A stretch of DNA of 45,722 nucleotides from Bacteroidaceae bacterium (GTDB lineage: Bacteria > Bacteroidota > Bacteroidia > Bacteroidales > Bacteroidaceae), in the NCBI GenBank assembly GCA_017616915.1, contig JAFZXF010000103.1, positions 1 to 45,722 of the forward strand, in the 5' to 3' direction. Numbering within the stretch: the stretch's first letter is position 1; every line of letters starts with the position of its first letter. The notes under the pieces were generated by a model that saw only the letters and a list, made by a program, of their open reading frames with translations, did no database searches and was not told the origin of the DNA. The translations under genes were made by a program, and so were the position numbers. Below, piece by piece: positions 1 to 8,627 of the stretch.

Positions 1-2
1 AC

Positions 3-914
3 AACTCATACTCAGAGGACTTCAGCTGGGTGACCGCGGCCAGCGGCATAGACAAGCTGGGGGCCATCACGGAGCAGCGCCTGTTTGTAGAGAACGGGGA
101 GCTGACCCTGCTGGCCGTAAAGGGCGGTCAGGCCGTGGTGCTGAAAGCTGCCGCCGAGACTCCCGCTGACTGGGAAGAGAGTGCACTGGAGGCTTTCACC
201 TGCGACTTCCATCCTGCCGCCGTGCAGAGCATGGGCTCCGCGTTCTACTATGTTGACGGAGGCACGGTGATGCAGTCGGCCGATGGCAAGGAGTGGACGG
301 CAATACTCACCGACAGCCCGGTGGAGCAGCTGGTAGCCACCGACGGCATGGTGCTCTACGGCATCGGTGACGGCAAGATAATGATGTCGGCCGACGGCAC
401 CGCCTGGGAACAGGACGACGCAAGCAGCGACATGGCCCTGCTGCCCAGCGAGAACGTGGCAGCGGTGTGCGCCCCGATGAAGTTCAACGACAACTTCAGA
501 TTTGTATTGCTCGGCGGTCTCAAAGACTCGCAGCCGGCAGTATGGAAAAAGACGGTCGACACCACGGGGGCCAACACCGAGCCCTGGACATGGTTCCCGC
601 AGGAGGGCAGCGCACAGGCTGTGTATCCCGCATTGGCACAGCCGGTGATGATGAGCTACGACGACAAGATCATCTTCATGGGCATTGCCGACAGTGAGGT
701 GGGCAACTTCTTCCTCAGCATTGACGGCGGCCGCACCTGGGCAGAACAGACTGGCAACTACAACCACCCCAAGGACATCAAGGCAGACTCGTTTGCCGCA
801 GCTGCCGACGAAGACAACTTCATCTGGATAGTGTGCTCACCAAGCGGGCAGGTGCTCAAAGGGCGCCTCAACCGCCTCTCCTACGGGGTGAACCAAACGG
901 TGTTTGAACATTGA
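3..914 (+). CDS. DUF6242-type protein with Asp-box repeats, 5' end missing
   Basis: The reading frame is open from base 3, so the gene starts upstream of the window; the GTG at 30 is internal and the residues before it continue the same protein. At least three Asp-box-like repeats of the form S-x-D-G-x-x-W are visible (QSADGKEW, MSADGTAW, SIDGGRTW), the signature of a sialidase- or BNR-like beta-propeller. The length and position just upstream of a DUF6089 gene and uppS match the Bacteroidales DUF6242 family, normally an exported lipoprotein; the signal peptide would lie outside the window. The function is unknown. The final codons run into a repeat-rich spacer, and the stop codon lies in an AACATTGACC motif that resembles the repeat units that follow. 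Confidence 0.75.
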   Translation, partial: NSYSEDFSWVTAASGIDKLGAITEQRLFVENGELTLLAVKGGQAVVLKAAAETPADWEESALEAFTCDFHPAAVQSMGSAFYYVDGGTVMQSADGKEWTAILTDSPVEQLVATDGMVLYGIGDGKIMMSADGTAWEQDDASSDMALLPSENVAAVCAPMKFNDNFRFVLLGGLKDSQPAVWKKTVDTTGANTEPWTWFPQEGSAQAVYPALAQPVMMSYDDKIIFMGIADSEVGNFFLSIDGGRTWAEQTGNYNHPKDIKADSFAAAADEDNFIWIVCSPSGQVLKGRLNRLSYGVNQTVFEH

Positions 915-949
915 CCGGTCACGGACCGGATTTAGATCTAAGTCCAGTT
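911..949. repeat. 39-bp palindromic module, copy 1
   Basis: This 39-bp segment is repeated without mismatch at 5290-5328. It contains an inverted repeat CCGGTC-ACG-GACCGG (915-929) followed by the perfect palindrome TTAGATCTAA (932-941) and ends AGTCCAGTT. Fragments of the same module (TCTAAGTCCAG on the other strand, ACCGGACTTAGAT) occur inside the asparaginase gene near 43428-43457. It lies directly after the DUF6242 stop codon. Its role is unknown. Confidence 0.9.
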
Positions 950-952
950 TGG

Positions 953-995
953 AACATTGAACATTGACCATTGAACATTGAAAAATTGAAAATTG
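953..995. repeat. Heptad array, unit AACATTG
   Basis: Four clear 7-bp units (AACATTG, AACATTG, ACCATTG, AACATTG) are followed by two A-rich variants (AAAAATTG, AAAATTG). The array directly follows the 39-bp module and precedes the composite inverted-repeat module at 1012. Confidence 0.85.
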
Positions 996-1011
996 AAAAG
1001 TTTAAAGTTAT

Positions 1012-1149
1012 AAGTTAAGAAGTTATTGTAGTTATCGCGGCTTTGCCGCTCGAAGTTATCACAGCCGTTGGCTGTTCGACATTAGTCTGACTATCGTCGT
1101 TAACTTCGAGCCCGCTTGCGGGCGTTAACTTCTGAGCGAAGCGGTAACT
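1012..1149. repeat. Composite inverted-repeat module, long form
   Basis: The segment begins AAGTTAAGAAGTTATTG and ends GTTAACTTCTGAGCGAAGCG-GTAACT. Between the ends are several small hairpins: GCGGC-TTT-GCCGC (about 1038-1050), ACAGCC-GTT-GGCTGT (about 1061-1075) and GCCCGC-TT-GCGGGC (about 1110-1123). Arms reading CGAAGTTA and TAACTTCG flank the middle. Both ends recur at 42652-42716, where most of the middle is missing. The whole 915-1194 gap holds no gene, only repeats. Confidence 0.8.
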
Positions 1150-1187
1150 CCTTCCTCCTTTACTCCTTACTCCTTACTCCTTACTCC
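1145..1187. repeat. Heptad array, unit TTACTCC
   Basis: Units TAACTCC and TTCCTCC are followed, after a one-base slip, by four identical TTACTCC units (1160-1187). The array ends seven bases before the ATG at 1195, so it occupies the position of the ribosome binding region of the DUF6089 gene. Confidence 0.9.
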
Positions 1188-1194
1188 TTGAACC

Positions 1195-1890
1195 ATGTAT
1201 AGGATCCTCACGATAATAGCAATCAGCGTACTTCCGCTCCTGGCAAAGGCTCAGGAGGATGCCGACTATCGCATGGAGATTGGCGGCGGCATAGGTGCGA
1301 GCTTCTATCTGGGTGATCTGAACAACACGATGTTCTCCAACCAAAGGCCTGCCGCCGCTGCATACTGGCGATACCTGTTTGACCACTACAGCTCGCTGAA
1401 GGTCAACCTGGCCTACTGCGCCATCAAAGGCTCCACCGAGGACCACGACAGCTACTACCCCGTCAACCCGCAGGGCAACGAGCTGAGCACCAAGCCCCTC
1501 AAAGGACGATTTGCCAGCAGCGCAGTAAGCCTGACCTGCATGTACGAGATAAACGCCTTCCCCTACGGATACTACCAGGACTTCTTCGGACACAAGCGGC
1601 TGACGCCATTCCTGCAGATAGGACTCGGCTTGGCTTACGCCACCGAGGGCAAAGAGGCCGCGCTGGATTTCCCCGTGGGCATAGGCCTGAAATACAGGGC
1701 ATCAAAACGCCTCAACATCTCCCTGGACTGGGCTATGCACTTCACCACATCCGACAAACTCGACGGACTTGCCGACCCGCTCGGCATCAAGTCGGAAGGC
1801 TTCAAAAACAAGGACCACTTCGGAGCAACGCTGCTGACGCTGACCTACAGCTTCGCACCCCGCTGCCCCAACTGTAACAAGGCAAAATAG
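1195..1890 (+). CDS. DUF6089 family outer-membrane beta-barrel protein
   Basis: The 231-residue protein starts with a signal peptide (residues 1 to about 19, ending LAKAQ). Alternating hydrophobic and polar strands with glycine-rich turns (GGGIGASFYLGDL) follow, as expected for a small outer-membrane barrel. The tail contains CPNCNK, a C-terminal feature I associate with DUF6089 proteins. It directly abuts uppS: its stop codon is followed immediately by the uppS ATG, so the two are almost certainly co-transcribed and translationally coupled. In Bacteroidales this gene regularly stands upstream of uppS and bamA, which suggests a role in envelope biogenesis, but no biochemical function is established. 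Confidence 0.82.
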   Translation: MYRILTIIAISVLPLLAKAQEDADYRMEIGGGIGASFYLGDLNNTMFSNQRPAAAAYWRYLFDHYSSLKVNLAYCAIKGSTEDHDSYYPVNPQGNELSTKPLKGRFASSAVSLTCMYEINAFPYGYYQDFFGHKRLTPFLQIGLGLAYATEGKEAALDFPVGIGLKYRASKRLNISLDWAMHFTTSDKLDGLADPLGIKSEGFKNKDHFGATLLTLTYSFAPRCPNCNKAK

Positions 1891-2628
1891 ATGGCAGACA
1901 CACAGAACTATAACCTCAGCATTGTGCCGCAACACGTAGCCATAATCATGGACGGCAACGGCCGCTGGGCCAAGCAGCGCGGCCTCCACCGCAACGTAGG
2001 CCATCAGCAGGGCGTAGAGACAGTGAAGCGCATCACCGAGCTGTCGGCACGCATAGGCATCAAGTATCTGACCCTCTACACCTTCTCCACCGAGAACTGG
2101 AGCCGCCCCTCCGACGAGGTAGCCGCCCTGATGGGACTGGTGCTCGACTCGCTGGAGGAACAGATATTCATGGCCAACAACATACGATTCCGAATGATAG
2201 GCGATGCCGACCGTTTGCCCCAGGCAGTAAGGGACCGCATAAGGCAATGTGAATACAACACCCGCCTCAACACCAAGATGACCATGATCATCGCCATGAG
2301 CTACTCGGCTCGATGGGAGATAGCCAACGCAGCCCGAACGCTGGCAGCGCAGGCCGCCGACGGTAGCCTGAAGCCCACCGACATCACCGAGCAGACCATC
2401 AGCGACTGCCTGACCACCAACTTCATGCCCGACCCCGACCTGCTGATACGTACCGGCGGCGAACTGAGGCTTAGCAACTACCTGCTGTGGCAATGCGCAT
2501 ACACCGAACTATACTTCTGCGACACATACTGGCCCGACTTCACCGAAGAGGAGATGCTCAAGGCTCTCAACGAATACCAGCAGCGAGAGCGCCGATTCGG
2601 CAAGACCAGTGAGCAGCTTAATCAATAA
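1891..2628 (+). CDS. uppS: Isoprenyl transferase (undecaprenyl diphosphate synthase)
   Basis: This cytoplasmic cis-prenyltransferase condenses isopentenyl diphosphate units onto farnesyl diphosphate to make the C55 carrier lipid for peptidoglycan and surface glycans. The 245-residue protein has the family signature [17 protein letters not shown] with the catalytic Mg-binding aspartate at D21, the [10 protein letters not shown] segment, and the C-terminal [18 protein letters not shown] block that binds the homoallylic substrate. The length is normal. It begins with zero spacing after the DUF6089 gene and ends six bases before bamA, forming a tight envelope operon. Confidence 0.97.
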   Translation: MADTQNYNLSIVPQHVAIIMDGNGRWAKQRGLHRNVGHQQGVETVKRITELSARIGIKYLTLYTFSTENWSRPSDEVAALMGLVLDSLEEQIFMANNIRFRMIGDADRLPQAVRDRIRQCEYNTRLNTKMTMIIAMSYSARWEIANAARTLAAQAADGSLKPTDITEQTISDCLTTNFMPDPDLLIRTGGELRLSNYLLWQCAYTELYFCDTYWPDFTEEEMLKALNEYQQRERRFGKTSEQLNQ

Positions 2629-2634
2629 TACTAA

Positions 2635-5259
2635 ATGAAGAAGATACCCTATATACTGCTGATAATACTGACCCTGGCGACAACCGCTGCCGCACAGACC
2701 AAGCAGGTAAAACCCATAGTGGATTACAACGCTGACCCCACCACCTATGTGCTGGCAGGTATCACAGTGGACGGAGCCGACAGCTATGGCGACCCCAGCA
2801 ACCTGATAGCACTCTCGGGACTGGTAATAGGGCAGGAAATCTCACTCCCCAACTCCGACAACACCATAGCCGGAGCCATACGCAAACTGTGGGACCAGCG
2901 CCTCTTCTCGGATGTCAAGATTACCGCCGACAGTATAGTGGGACTGAAGTTATACCTCCACATACAGCTCGCCGAGCATCCTAAGCTGACGCGGGTGGAA
3001 TACACCGGTATCAAGAAAAACGAACGCACAGACTTAGAGGAGAAGCTCAACCTCAAGCCCGGCAACCAAATCAACGTAGATGTAATCGACCGCATCAAGT
3101 ATGTGATCAAAGCCCATTTCGTGGACAAAGGTTTCAAGAACGTGGAGATCGACGTGCTGCAGCGCGACGACCCGACGAATCCCCACCAGGTGCTGCTCGA
3201 CATCAATATCAACAAGAACGAGAAAGTAAAAGTCCACCGCATCTACATCACCGGCGTGGACGAGAAGCAACAGAAAGCGCTCAAGAAAGCCATGAAGAAG
3301 ACCCGCGAGGTGGGTAAGCTGCGCAACCTCTTTGCTTCCAAGAAATTTATCTCCGAGAAATACACCGCCGACAAAGACGCCGTGATCAGTCGCTGCAACT
3401 CGTGGGGCTACCGCGATGCCTACATAGTAAGCGACAGCGTGGTGCCTTTCGACGAAAAGCACGTGGATGTGTATCTCACCCTCGACGAGGGCGGCAAATA
3501 CTATGTGCGCAACATCAACTGGGTGGGCAACACCATCTACGCCACCGAAGCACTCAACCGCACCCTGCAGCTCAAGCACGGCGACATCTATAATCAGGAG
3601 CTGCTCACCAAGCGCCTCGGCACCGAGATGAGCAAAGCCGACGATGACGCCATCGCAAGCCAATACTACAACAACGGTTACGTATTCAACCGCATCACAC
3701 CCGTAGAGACCAACGTGGTGGGCGACTCCGTGGACCTTGAGATACGAATCCGCGAAGGCAAGCAAGCCACTCTCAACAAGGTAAACATCCTTGGCAACGA
3801 CCATGTGTTTGAACACGTGGTACGCCGTGAACTGCGCACCAAGCCGGGAGATCTGTTTAACATGGAGGCCATCAAGCGTTCGCTGCGCGACCTGGCAAGC
3901 ATGGGCCACTTCGACCCCGAGAAGATGGAGCCCGATATCAAGCAAGACGAAGCCAACGGTACCGTAGATGTGACCTACAAACTGGCATCCAAGAGCACCG
4001 ACCAGCTGGAGTTCTCCATGGGCTACGGTTCGACCGGAGTCACCGGGCGAATAGCAGTGAAATTCTGCAACTTCGCCCTTCAGAACCTCTTCCGCAAGGA
4101 TGGCAACCACCGTGTATTCCTCCCCCAGGGCGAGGGGCAGACCATAGAGCTGGCCGCACAGACCAACGGTACCTACTACCAGCAGTACAGCCTCTCCTTC
4201 CTTGACCCATGGTTCGGGAAGAAGCGCCCCAACCAGTTCTCGGCAAGCCTCTTCTATAGCAAGCAGACCGACGTCAACAGCAACTACTACAACTCCGCAT
4301 ACTACAACAACTACTACAGCCGCCTCTACGGCTACGGGTCCACCTCCGGCTACTACAACTACGCCGATTTCTACGACCCGGACAAGTATGTGCAGATACT
4401 CGGCGGAAGCATCGGACTAGGCAAACGTCTGCGTTGGCCCGATGACTATTTCAATTTCTCAGCCGTACTCACCTATCAGCGATATATCCTCAAGCAGTGG
4501 CAATACTTCATCATGACGGATGGCAACTGCAACAACCTCAACCTCACCCTGAGCGTCAACCGCTCGTCCACCGACCAGCCCTTCTTCCCGCGCAGAGGTT
4601 CCGACCTCTCACTCAGCGTATCGGCCACACCGCCCTTCTCCCTGTGGGACGGCAAGGACTACGCCCATCTGGCAACCGACACACGCTCGGCCACCTACCT
4701 GCAGGAAATGAAGGAAAAATACCGCTGGGTAGAGTATCATAAGTGGAAGTTCCGTCTGCGCACTTTCACCTCGCTCACCAATGCCGACAAATGCCCCGTG
4801 CTCATGACACGTGCAGAGATGGGCTTCCTCGGCTACTACAACAAGCATAAGCGCTCACCCTTTGAGACCTTCTACATGGGCGGCGACGGCATGTCGGGCT
4901 ATTCCTACAACTACGCCACCGAGACCATCGGACTGCGCGGTTACGACAACGGAGCCCTGACCCCGCAAGGCTATGAGGGCTATGCCTACAACCGCCTGTC
5001 GCTGGAGTTGCGCTATCCCCTGCTACTGGGCAACACGAGTATCTACGCCCTGGGATTTGTGGAAGGCGGTAACGCATGGGATCGCTGCTCTAAGTTCAAC
5101 CCCTTCGACCTGAAGCGTTCTGCCGGTGTGGGCCTACGCCTCTTCCTCCCCATGATTGGTATGATGGGTATCGACTGGGCTTACGGATTTGACAAAGTGT
5201 TCGGCACCCGCAACTACAGCGGCTCGCAGTTCCACTTCATAATCGGACAAGAATTCTAG
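2635..5259 (+). CDS. bamA: Outer membrane protein assembly factor BamA
   Basis: BamA is the central Omp85 component that inserts beta-barrel proteins into the outer membrane. The 874-residue protein has a signal peptide (ending TAAAQ, residue 21), a series of POTRA repeats over roughly residues 40-450 (for example the segments containing IRKLWDQRLFSDVKI, VNILGNDHVFEHVVRRELR and SLRDLASMGHFDPEKM), and a C-terminal 16-strand-type barrel ending in phenylalanine (FHFIIGQEF). A tyrosine-rich stretch near residues 545-585 sits in the barrel and probably forms an outer loop. It is six bases downstream of uppS and upstream of two Skp-like genes, the usual Bacteroidales order. Confidence 0.96.
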   Translation: MKKIPYILLIILTLATTAAAQTKQVKPIVDYNADPTTYVLAGITVDGADSYGDPSNLIALSGLVIGQEISLPNSDNTIAGAIRKLWDQRLFSDVKITADSIVGLKLYLHIQLAEHPKLTRVEYTGIKKNERTDLEEKLNLKPGNQINVDVIDRIKYVIKAHFVDKGFKNVEIDVLQRDDPTNPHQVLLDININKNEKVKVHRIYITGVDEKQQKALKKAMKKTREVGKLRNLFASKKFISEKYTADKDAVISRCNSWGYRDAYIVSDSVVPFDEKHVDVYLTLDEGGKYYVRNINWVGNTIYATEALNRTLQLKHGDIYNQELLTKRLGTEMSKADDDAIASQYYNNGYVFNRITPVETNVVGDSVDLEIRIREGKQATLNKVNILGNDHVFEHVVRRELRTKPGDLFNMEAIKRSLRDLASMGHFDPEKMEPDIKQDEANGTVDVTYKLASKSTDQLEFSMGYGSTGVTGRIAVKFCNFALQNLFRKDGNHRVFLPQGEGQTIELAAQTNGTYYQQYSLSFLDPWFGKKRPNQFSASLFYSKQTDVNSNYYNSAYYNNYYSRLYGYGSTSGYYNYADFYDPDKYVQILGGSIGLGKRLRWPDDYFNFSAVLTYQRYILKQWQYFIMTDGNCNNLNLTLSVNRSSTDQPFFPRRGSDLSLSVSATPPFSLWDGKDYAHLATDTRSATYLQEMKEKYRWVEYHKWKFRLRTFTSLTNADKCPVLMTRAEMGFLGYYNKHKRSPFETFYMGGDGMSGYSYNYATETIGLRGYDNGALTPQGYEGYAYNRLSLELRYPLLLGNTSIYALGFVEGGNAWDRCSKFNPFDLKRSAGVGLRLFLPMIGMMGIDWAYGFDKVFGTRNYSGSQFHFIIGQEF

Positions 5260-5264
5260 ATAAA

Positions 5265-5292
5265 ATTGAAGAATTAAAAAGTTGAAGAATTG
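5265..5292. repeat. Degenerate heptad array, unit ATTGAAG-like
   Basis: Four imperfect 7-bp units (ATTGAAG, AATTAAA, AAGTTGA, AGAATTG) follow the bamA stop codon and run into the second 39-bp module. The unit is close to the reverse complement of the TTCAATT units found elsewhere in the window. Confidence 0.5.
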
Positions 5293-5328
5293 ACCGGTCA
5301 CGGACCGGATTTAGATCTAAGTCCAGTT
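5290..5328. repeat. 39-bp palindromic module, copy 2
   Basis: This copy is identical over 39 bp to 911-949, including the CCGGTC/GACCGG inverted repeat (5294-5308) and the TTAGATCTAA palindrome (5311-5320). It lies between bamA and the first Skp-like gene and could act on RNA folding between them. Confidence 0.9.
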
Positions 5329-5365
5329 AAGAGTTGAAAATATCGTACATTAACATTATATGATT

Positions 5366-5881
5366 ATGAAAAAGACATTCATTTTGCTGCTTCTCGCATT
5401 AGGAGCCATGCTCCCCGCCGCAGCACAGAAATTCGCACTCGTTGATATGGAGTACATACTCCGCAACATCCCCGCCTATGAGCGAGCAAATGAGCAGCTC
5501 AACCAGACCTCCAAGAAATGGCAAGCCGAGGTTGAAGCCCTCAATCAGCAAGCCCAGACACTCTACAAGAACTACCAGAACGAGGTAGTGTTCCTCTCCG
5601 CCGAGCAGAAGAAAGCCCGCGAAGATGATATCCTGAAGAAAGAGAAAGAAGCTTCTGATCTCAAGAAGAAATATTTCTCTCCCGAAGGTGAGCTTTACAA
5701 GAAGCGCGAGAGTCTCATCGGCCCCATACAGGACGAGATCTACAATGCCGTCAAGGCCATTGCCGAGCAGAAAGGCTACCAGCTCGTGCTCGACCGTGCC
5801 AGCGACAACGGCATAGTGTTTGCCTCACCCACAGCCGACATTTCCAACGATGTCCTCGCCAAACTGGGATACTCCAAATAA
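5366..5881 (+). CDS. OmpH/Skp family periplasmic chaperone, first copy
   Basis: Skp-like proteins hold unfolded outer-membrane proteins in the periplasm for delivery to BamA. The 171-residue protein has a signal peptide ending PAAAQ, then KFALVDMEYILRNIPAYE, and a long charged coiled-coil region (about residues 40-120, rich in K, E and Q), closing with a short conserved beta segment (QLVLDRASDNGIVFAS). I chose the ATG at 5366 (MKKTF) over the in-frame ATG at 5360 because it gives a normal signal peptide start. It is 31 bp from a paralogue and follows bamA. Confidence 0.92.
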   Translation: MKKTFILLLLALGAMLPAAAQKFALVDMEYILRNIPAYERANEQLNQTSKKWQAEVEALNQQAQTLYKNYQNEVVFLSAEQKKAREDDILKKEKEASDLKKKYFSPEGELYKKRESLIGPIQDEIYNAVKAIAEQKGYQLVLDRASDNGIVFASPTADISNDVLAKLGYSK

Positions 5882-5912
5882 AGACCGACTAATTTCAAAC
5901 TTTAAATAAATT

Positions 5913-6410
5913 ATGAAGAAAATCATTATCCTCGCGCTAGTATTAGCGCCCATGACCATCTTCGCACAGAAGTTTGGCCACTTCAACTCTATCGACATCA
6001 TCCAGGCAATGCCCGAGTTCACCGCTGCACAAACCGAACTCAAGAACCTCGGCGACCAGTACCAGAAAGAGCTGCAAGCCATGCAGGACGAGTGGAAGCG
6101 TAAGGTAGATAACTACACCGCCATGCGCGACTCCATGCCGCCAGCAGTGCAGGAGCGTCGCCAGCAGGAGATCAAGGAGCTCGGTGAGCGCTATCAGACC
6201 ACTGCCGAGACTTATCAGGAGGAGCTCTCCAAGATGGAAGAGACCAAGATGGCAGAGATTCGCCAGAAAGTGCTTGGCGCTGTCAAGCAAATAGGCGATG
6301 CCGGAGGCTACGTTTATCTTATGGACGTATCATTGGGAATACCCTATATCTCCGCTACTCTCTCTACCGACATCACTGCCGAACTCAAGAGCAAGCTCGG
6401 ATTGAAATAA
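5913..6410 (+). CDS. OmpH/Skp family periplasmic chaperone, second copy
   Basis: This 165-residue paralogue of the preceding gene has the same plan: signal peptide ending TIFAQ, a KFGHFNSIDIIQAMPEF segment, a coiled coil dominated by Q, E and K (about 40-110), and a C-terminal GYVYLMDVSLGIPYIS strand region. Tandem Skp paralogues after bamA are usual in Bacteroidales. The two proteins have diverged well apart, so they may form separate trimers or serve different clients. A strong hairpin follows at 6435. Confidence 0.93.
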   Translation: MKKIIILALVLAPMTIFAQKFGHFNSIDIIQAMPEFTAAQTELKNLGDQYQKELQAMQDEWKRKVDNYTAMRDSMPPAVQERRQQEIKELGERYQTTAETYQEELSKMEETKMAEIRQKVLGAVKQIGDAGGYVYLMDVSLGIPYISATLSTDITAELKSKLGLK

Positions 6411-6434
6411 CAAACTACATCAACTAACCAATAA

Positions 6435-6458
6435 GTCGCAGGCCATGAGGTCTGCGAC
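6435..6458 (+). terminator. Hairpin after the bamA-skp operon
   Basis: GTCGCAGGCC-ATGA-GGTCTGCGAC forms a 10-bp stem (one G-U pair) with a 4-base loop, followed by TTTGCGGCTTT. The downstream T run is short, so this may be a terminator or an attenuator between the chaperone genes and the GH97 gene. I see no clear Bacteroidetes promoter between it and the GH97 start. Confidence 0.6.
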
Positions 6459-6482
6459 TTTGCGGCTTTAACTATTCTAATT

Positions 6483-8522
6483 ATGTCAGGAAAAGTGTTT
6501 GGGGCTGCCGCGGCAGCATTAGTTATTGTCACTGCGGTATATGCTGCGCCACGCAAGGATACCCAGTTCACCCTCACCGACCCGCAGGGCAAGAACACCG
6601 TATGCATCTCTGTGGGCAAGGAGATAACCTATAGTGTAAAACACAGCGTAGCAGGCGGGCAGCAGATGCCCGTCATCAACCCCTCACGCATCGGTTTGGA
6701 GCTGGAGGGCGGTGTCGTCCTGGGCAAGGATGCCCACGTCGCCGGCAAGAGCACCAAGACTGTCGATGCGGTCCTCAAGCCCGTCATCTACAAGAAGCAG
6801 AGGATTGCCGACCAATATAGCGAGCTGACGCTGCGCCTTAAAGCCCCCGCCGGTTGCAAGGGCAGCTACAGCATGGTGTGGCGCGCTTATCCTGACGGCA
6901 TAGCATATCGCATCACGACCGATTTCCCGCAGGACTTCCGCGTGAAGAGCGAAACAACCGAATTTGTGCCGGCAGGCGCCGATATACAGATGGTAGCTGC
7001 CCCGATTAAGGGCCGCACTATCGAAGGACAGGAAAACCAGTGGCACAGCAACTTCCAGAACACTTACAAACATCTTTCCCTCAACCAGTGGCCTGCTGAC
7101 CGCCAGATAATGCTGCCTGCCCTTGTGCAGACTCAAGGCTGCAACCTCTGTATCACCGAGGCTGATTTGCTCAACTACCCCGGCATGCGACTCATGGCAC
7201 AGGGAAATAAACTCGTGGGTACCTTCGCCGCATACCCCAAAGATGTGGCAGTCACCACTCGCGGACTAAAGGGAGAAGTGCGGTCACGCGAAGACTATAT
7301 CGCCCAGCTGCCCGGCAAGACCGAACTCCCGTGGAGAGTTATCCTGATTGCCGATGAAGAGAAGGACCTTCTCTGCAGTGACCTCGTTTATAAGCTGGCA
7401 AAACCTGCCGACACCGCTACTGATTGGAGCTGGGTAAAGCCCGGCAAAGTGGCATGGGACTGGTGGAACGACTGGAACATCTACGGCGTAGATTTCAAGG
7501 CGGGAATCAATACCGAGACCTATAAATACTACATTGACTTCGCCTCCAGTCAGGGCATAGAATATGTGATTCTCGATGAGGGCTGGGCTGTGCCCGGTGA
7601 AGCTGACCTCTTCAAGATAGTGCCCGAAATAGACCTCGAAGACCTTATCCAGTATGCCAACAAGCGAAATGTGGGCCTAATCCTGTGGGCTGGCTACCGC
7701 GCCTTTGACAAGGATATGGAACGTGTCTGTGCTCACTACTCCCGGATGGGCATCAAGGGCTTCAAGGTTGACTTTATGGACCGCGACGACCAGCAGATGG
7801 TTGACTTCAATCGACGCTGCGCCGAGGTAGGTGCCAAATACAAACTGCTTATCGACCTTCATGGTATGTACAAACCGACAGGCCAACAGCGCACCTGGCC
7901 TAACGCCATCAACTTCGAGGGAGTCTATGGTCTGGAAGAAGTGAAGTGGGAAGAACCCGACTTTGACATGGTTACCTACGATGTCACTTACCCATTCATA
8001 CGCCAAGTGGCAGGACCGGCTGACTATACTCAGGGAGCTATGCGCAACGCGACCAAGGAAAACTACTACTCATCAAACACAGAGCCCATGAGCCAAGGTA
8101 CACGCTGCCGCCAACTCGCGGAATATATCATCTTTGACGCCCCGCTGTCGATGCTCTGCGACAATCCATCCAACTATCTGCGTGAGCCGGAGTGCACACG
8201 TTTCATTGCCACCGTGCCAACTGTGTGGGCAGAAACTCGCGCCCTTAGCGGGAAGATTGGCGAATACATCATCATGGCACGCAAGGCTTTTGACGGCACA
8301 TGGTACGTAGGAGGGCTTACCAACTGGGATGCTCGCGATATGGACATCGACCTCAGTTCACTCGTCAATGGTCAATATACTGCAGAACTCTTCTGCGACG
8401 GAATGAATGCCGACCGCGCTGCCCGAGACTTTAAGCACATCACTAAGCAAGTCAACGCGAGTGACCGTTTCACCGTCCACCTCGCCCCTGGCGGCGGTTT
8501 CGTCATGAAGCTGTCAAAATAA
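6483..8522 (+). CDS. GH97 family glycosidase, probable retaining alpha-galactosidase
   Basis: GH97 enzymes cleave alpha-linked glucose or galactose in the periplasm. The 679-residue protein has an N-terminal signal segment (about 1-21), a beta-sandwich N-domain (to about residue 290), a TIM barrel with WDWWNDWN and LDEGWAVPG, and a C-terminal beta domain. KVDFMDRDDQ places an aspartate at D430, and FEGVYGLEE places glutamates at 479 and 485. The 55-residue spacing D430-E485 equals that of the nucleophile and acid/base pair I recall for the retaining alpha-galactosidase BT1871 (D415/E470). The retaining mechanism is therefore inferred, and the galactose preference less surely. A paralogue lies at 30418. 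Confidence 0.9.
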   Translation: MSGKVFGAAAAALVIVTAVYAAPRKDTQFTLTDPQGKNTVCISVGKEITYSVKHSVAGGQQMPVINPSRIGLELEGGVVLGKDAHVAGKSTKTVDAVLKPVIYKKQRIADQYSELTLRLKAPAGCKGSYSMVWRAYPDGIAYRITTDFPQDFRVKSETTEFVPAGADIQMVAAPIKGRTIEGQENQWHSNFQNTYKHLSLNQWPADRQIMLPALVQTQGCNLCITEADLLNYPGMRLMAQGNKLVGTFAAYPKDVAVTTRGLKGEVRSREDYIAQLPGKTELPWRVILIADEEKDLLCSDLVYKLAKPADTATDWSWVKPGKVAWDWWNDWNIYGVDFKAGINTETYKYYIDFASSQGIEYVILDEGWAVPGEADLFKIVPEIDLEDLIQYANKRNVGLILWAGYRAFDKDMERVCAHYSRMGIKGFKVDFMDRDDQQMVDFNRRCAEVGAKYKLLIDLHGMYKPTGQQRTWPNAINFEGVYGLEEVKWEEPDFDMVTYDVTYPFIRQVAGPADYTQGAMRNATKENYYSSNTEPMSQGTRCRQLAEYIIFDAPLSMLCDNPSNYLREPECTRFIATVPTVWAETRALSGKIGEYIIMARKAFDGTWYVGGLTNWDARDMDIDLSSLVNGQYTAELFCDGMNADRAARDFKHITKQVNASDRFTVHLAPGGGFVMKLSK

Positions 8523-8565
8523 TAGGAAGCCTGGCGCTTCCCTATGCCTTCGACACGAATAAAAG

Positions 8566-8594
8566 ATTAGTCCCGGCAACAAGCCGGGACTAAT
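8566..8594. terminator. Bidirectional terminator between convergent genes
   Basis: ATTAGTCCCGGC-AACAA-GCCGGGACTAAT is a perfect 12-bp inverted repeat with a 5-base loop, lying between the GH97 stop and the stop of the minus-strand ROK gene. A/T bases flank both sides, so it can serve both strands. A smaller hairpin, GGAAGC-CTGGC-GCTTCC, lies just before it at 8525-8541. Confidence 0.85.
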
Positions 8595-8627
8595 TATTAC
8601 TAAGCAGTTAGGTACTTATTCCTTTTC

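Noticed and set aside
953..1187. Repeats as a CRISPR array
   Set aside because: The repeats are 7 bp and directly tandem, with no unique spacers of constant length and no cas genes.
3034..4110. Long minus-strand frame inside bamA (358 codons)
   Set aside because: It is antisense to an unmistakable bamA, its product has no recognisable domain and is rich in His and Val as expected of a shadow frame in GC-rich DNA.
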